Shown here: piece after piece, positions 56,525-64,000 of the stretch
How the letters are laid out: the number at the start of each line of letters is the position of its first letter
Position numbering within the stretch: position 1 is the stretch's first letter
Assembly (NCBI RefSeq): GCF_029581195.1
Contig: NZ_CP120737.1
Coordinates: 806,001-870,000 of the forward strand
Length of the DNA stretch: 64,000 bases
Source: Solwaraspora sp. WMMD791
GTDB lineage: Bacteria; Actinomycetota; Actinomycetes; Mycobacteriales; Micromonosporaceae
Direction: 5' to 3'
Translations under genes and position numbers: made by a program
Notes under the pieces: generated by a model
Seen by the model: only the letters and a program-made list of their open reading frames with translations
What the model was told of the DNA's origin: nothing
Databases searched by the model: none

Positions 56525-56925
56525 TGACCTCCGCCTGGGACGCCCGGATCCAGCAGGGGATGGCGGAGATCCGCCGCTACCAGGAGGATCTGGCGCAGAT
56601 GCAGCGCTCGCTGCAGGAGCGCAGCGCGTCGGTGACCACCGCTGACCGGGCAATGACAGTGGTCGTCGGTGCCCAGGGTGAGCTGAAGGAGATCGACTTT
56701 CACGGGGCCGCGTACCGGTCGATGGCCGGATCGGATCTGGCCAGGGCGATCCTCGGGGCCTACCAGCAGGCCCGGTCGAAGATGGCGGCCGAGACCGACC
56801 AGGTGGTGCGCTCCTTCGTCGAACGCGGCACCGGTATCCGGGACACCATGGTCGGTGACAATCCCCTGGAGGATCTGCTCGGCCCGATTCGCCAGGCCGC
56901 CCGGGACATCGGCAAACTCGACTGA
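56524..56925 (+). CDS. YbaB/EbfC-like protein of the T7SS locus
   Basis: 133 residues. The N-terminal helix (RIQQGMAEIRRYQEDLAQMQRSLQERSASVTTADRAMTVVVGAQGELKEIDFHGAAYRSM) matches the YbaB/EbfC dimer fold; 'xVxVxxxGELxxIxI' is its hallmark. Members of this family recur next to WXG100 genes in actinomycete T7SS loci, where they may bind DNA or assist substrates. The start overlaps the preceding stop. Confidence 0.8.
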   Translation: MTSAWDARIQQGMAEIRRYQEDLAQMQRSLQERSASVTTADRAMTVVVGAQGELKEIDFHGAAYRSMAGSDLARAILGAYQQARSKMAAETDQVVRSFVERGTGIRDTMVGDNPLEDLLGPIRQAARDIGKLD

Positions 56926-56939
56926 CGTTCCGGGTCCGG

Positions 56940-56948
56940 TCTAGGGAA
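56940..56948 (+). promoter_or_regulatory. TCTAGGGAA motif, second copy
   Basis: Identical to 41777-41785 and at a similar distance from the next T7SS small gene (57055). Confidence 0.35.
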
Positions 56949-57054
56949 ATGTCCATGGCGGCTGCGGCGGCGGTCTGCGATGTTGACCGTGCAGAGTTGT
57001 CCTGGCGCTGCCGGTTGGACGTGTGGTGGCGCGGGGATCGCCGGGGGGAGTCGC

Positions 57055-57366
57055 GTGTCCGAGCTTGTGGTGCCCAGTGATCTGCGGTTGCGTTTCGCCC
57101 GGTTCGGCCAGGCCGAGGAGGTGTTGGGGCGGCTCGGCGAGACGATCGAGCAGATCCACGACCTCAACCTCGCCGGCGCGGGCAACACCTCCGACGAGAT
57201 CGCCCAGACCTACCGGTCCAAGGTGGATGGTCCGACCGAGAACCTGAAGGTGCTCGTCAAGCGGGTCCGTGGGGTGCTGCTGATGACCGACGAGGGTGGT
57301 CAGCTCGCCAGCGACACCTTCGACCAGGGTGAGGTGGAAGCGGGGAACCAGGGCCGGCGGTGGTGA
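57055..57366 (+). CDS. WXG100-like small protein preceding the giant gene
   Basis: 103 residues from GTG 57055, with GGGGGGAG upstream. Helical: LRLRFARFGQAEEVLGRLGETIEQIHDLNLAG, then SDEIAQTYRSKVDGPTENLKVLVKRVRGVL. No Trp in the turn (GAGNTSDE). It ends 26 bp before the giant gene and probably forms a co-secreted or chaperone pair with it, as small ESX proteins do with large toxins. Confidence 0.65.
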   Translation: MSELVVPSDLRLRFARFGQAEEVLGRLGETIEQIHDLNLAGAGNTSDEIAQTYRSKVDGPTENLKVLVKRVRGVLLMTDEGGQLASDTFDQGEVEAGNQGRRW

Positions 57367-57392
57367 GTTCACCGCCGGCAGCGGAGTGAGCT

Positions 57393-64000
<6,608 letters not shown>

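Overview
The window reads as chromosomal DNA of a very GC-rich filamentous actinomycete, most likely a member of the Micromonosporaceae. Three things point there: strongly C/G-ended codons with many GTG starts, actinobacterial family signatures (type VII secretion genes, a WhiA-like protein, a PadR regulator, an IdeR/DmdR-type iron box), and an actinomycete-style type I-E CRISPR repeat. The taxon is inferred; no rRNA or tRNA gene is visible.

Layout. (1) 1-3713: the 3' end of a type I-E CRISPR-Cas operon (cas5e partial, cas6e, cas1, cas2e) followed by a 20-repeat array. cas1 is split by a perfect 37-bp tandem duplication just before its catalytic domain. (2) 3798-9146: a PaaX-like regulator, a secreted esterase with a CBM2-like module, an NADP-type glutamate dehydrogenase, and a PadR regulator/membrane-protein pair with a 32-bp palindromic operator-promoter. 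(3) 9191-10635: a cytochrome P450 preceded by a 29-codon gene whose product ends in an aromatic-rich core (RYIYWPYHYG). The pair looks like a minimal P450-crosslinked RiPP locus. (4) 10731-18111: a secreted subtilisin, an iron-box-controlled siderophore-interacting protein, a rhodanese, a Tat-exported amidase with a small partner, and an ECF sigma factor coupled to a membrane-anchored Asp-box beta-propeller. (5) 18118-37739: purine breakdown. One minus-strand operon encodes xanthine dehydrogenase, adenosine deaminase, a WhiA-like protein and a transmembrane ligand-binding sensor. A PucR regulator lies between it and a plus-strand operon: OHCU decarboxylase-HIU hydrolase fusion, uricase, 8-oxoguanine-type deaminase, malate synthase, CitE-like lyase, allantoinase, allantoicase. 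Together these can take purines through urate and allantoin to glyoxylate and then malate. (6) 37765-41714: a secreted cell-wall-type protein, a repeat-rich regulatory gap, and a GT2/GT-C-like glycosyltransferase pair. (7) 41777-64000: a type VII secretion (ESX-like) locus with EccB, EccC, EccD, an unusual beta-helix/double AAA+ EccA-like protein, WXG100-like small proteins, a YbaB/EbfC-like protein, a 982-residue putative substrate, and a giant open frame (57393 to the end, more than 2200 codons, unfinished). The giant frame carries an HExxHxxGxxD zinc-protease motif and is easily missed because it has no stop codon in the window. EccE and MycP are not seen here.

The observations most worth a second look are the P450/29-residue precursor pair, the cas1 tandem duplication, the giant T7SS-linked protein with its metzincin-like motif, and the WhiA-like protein encoded beside a transmembrane sensor. 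All functional statements come from reading motifs and gene context; no database search was run.
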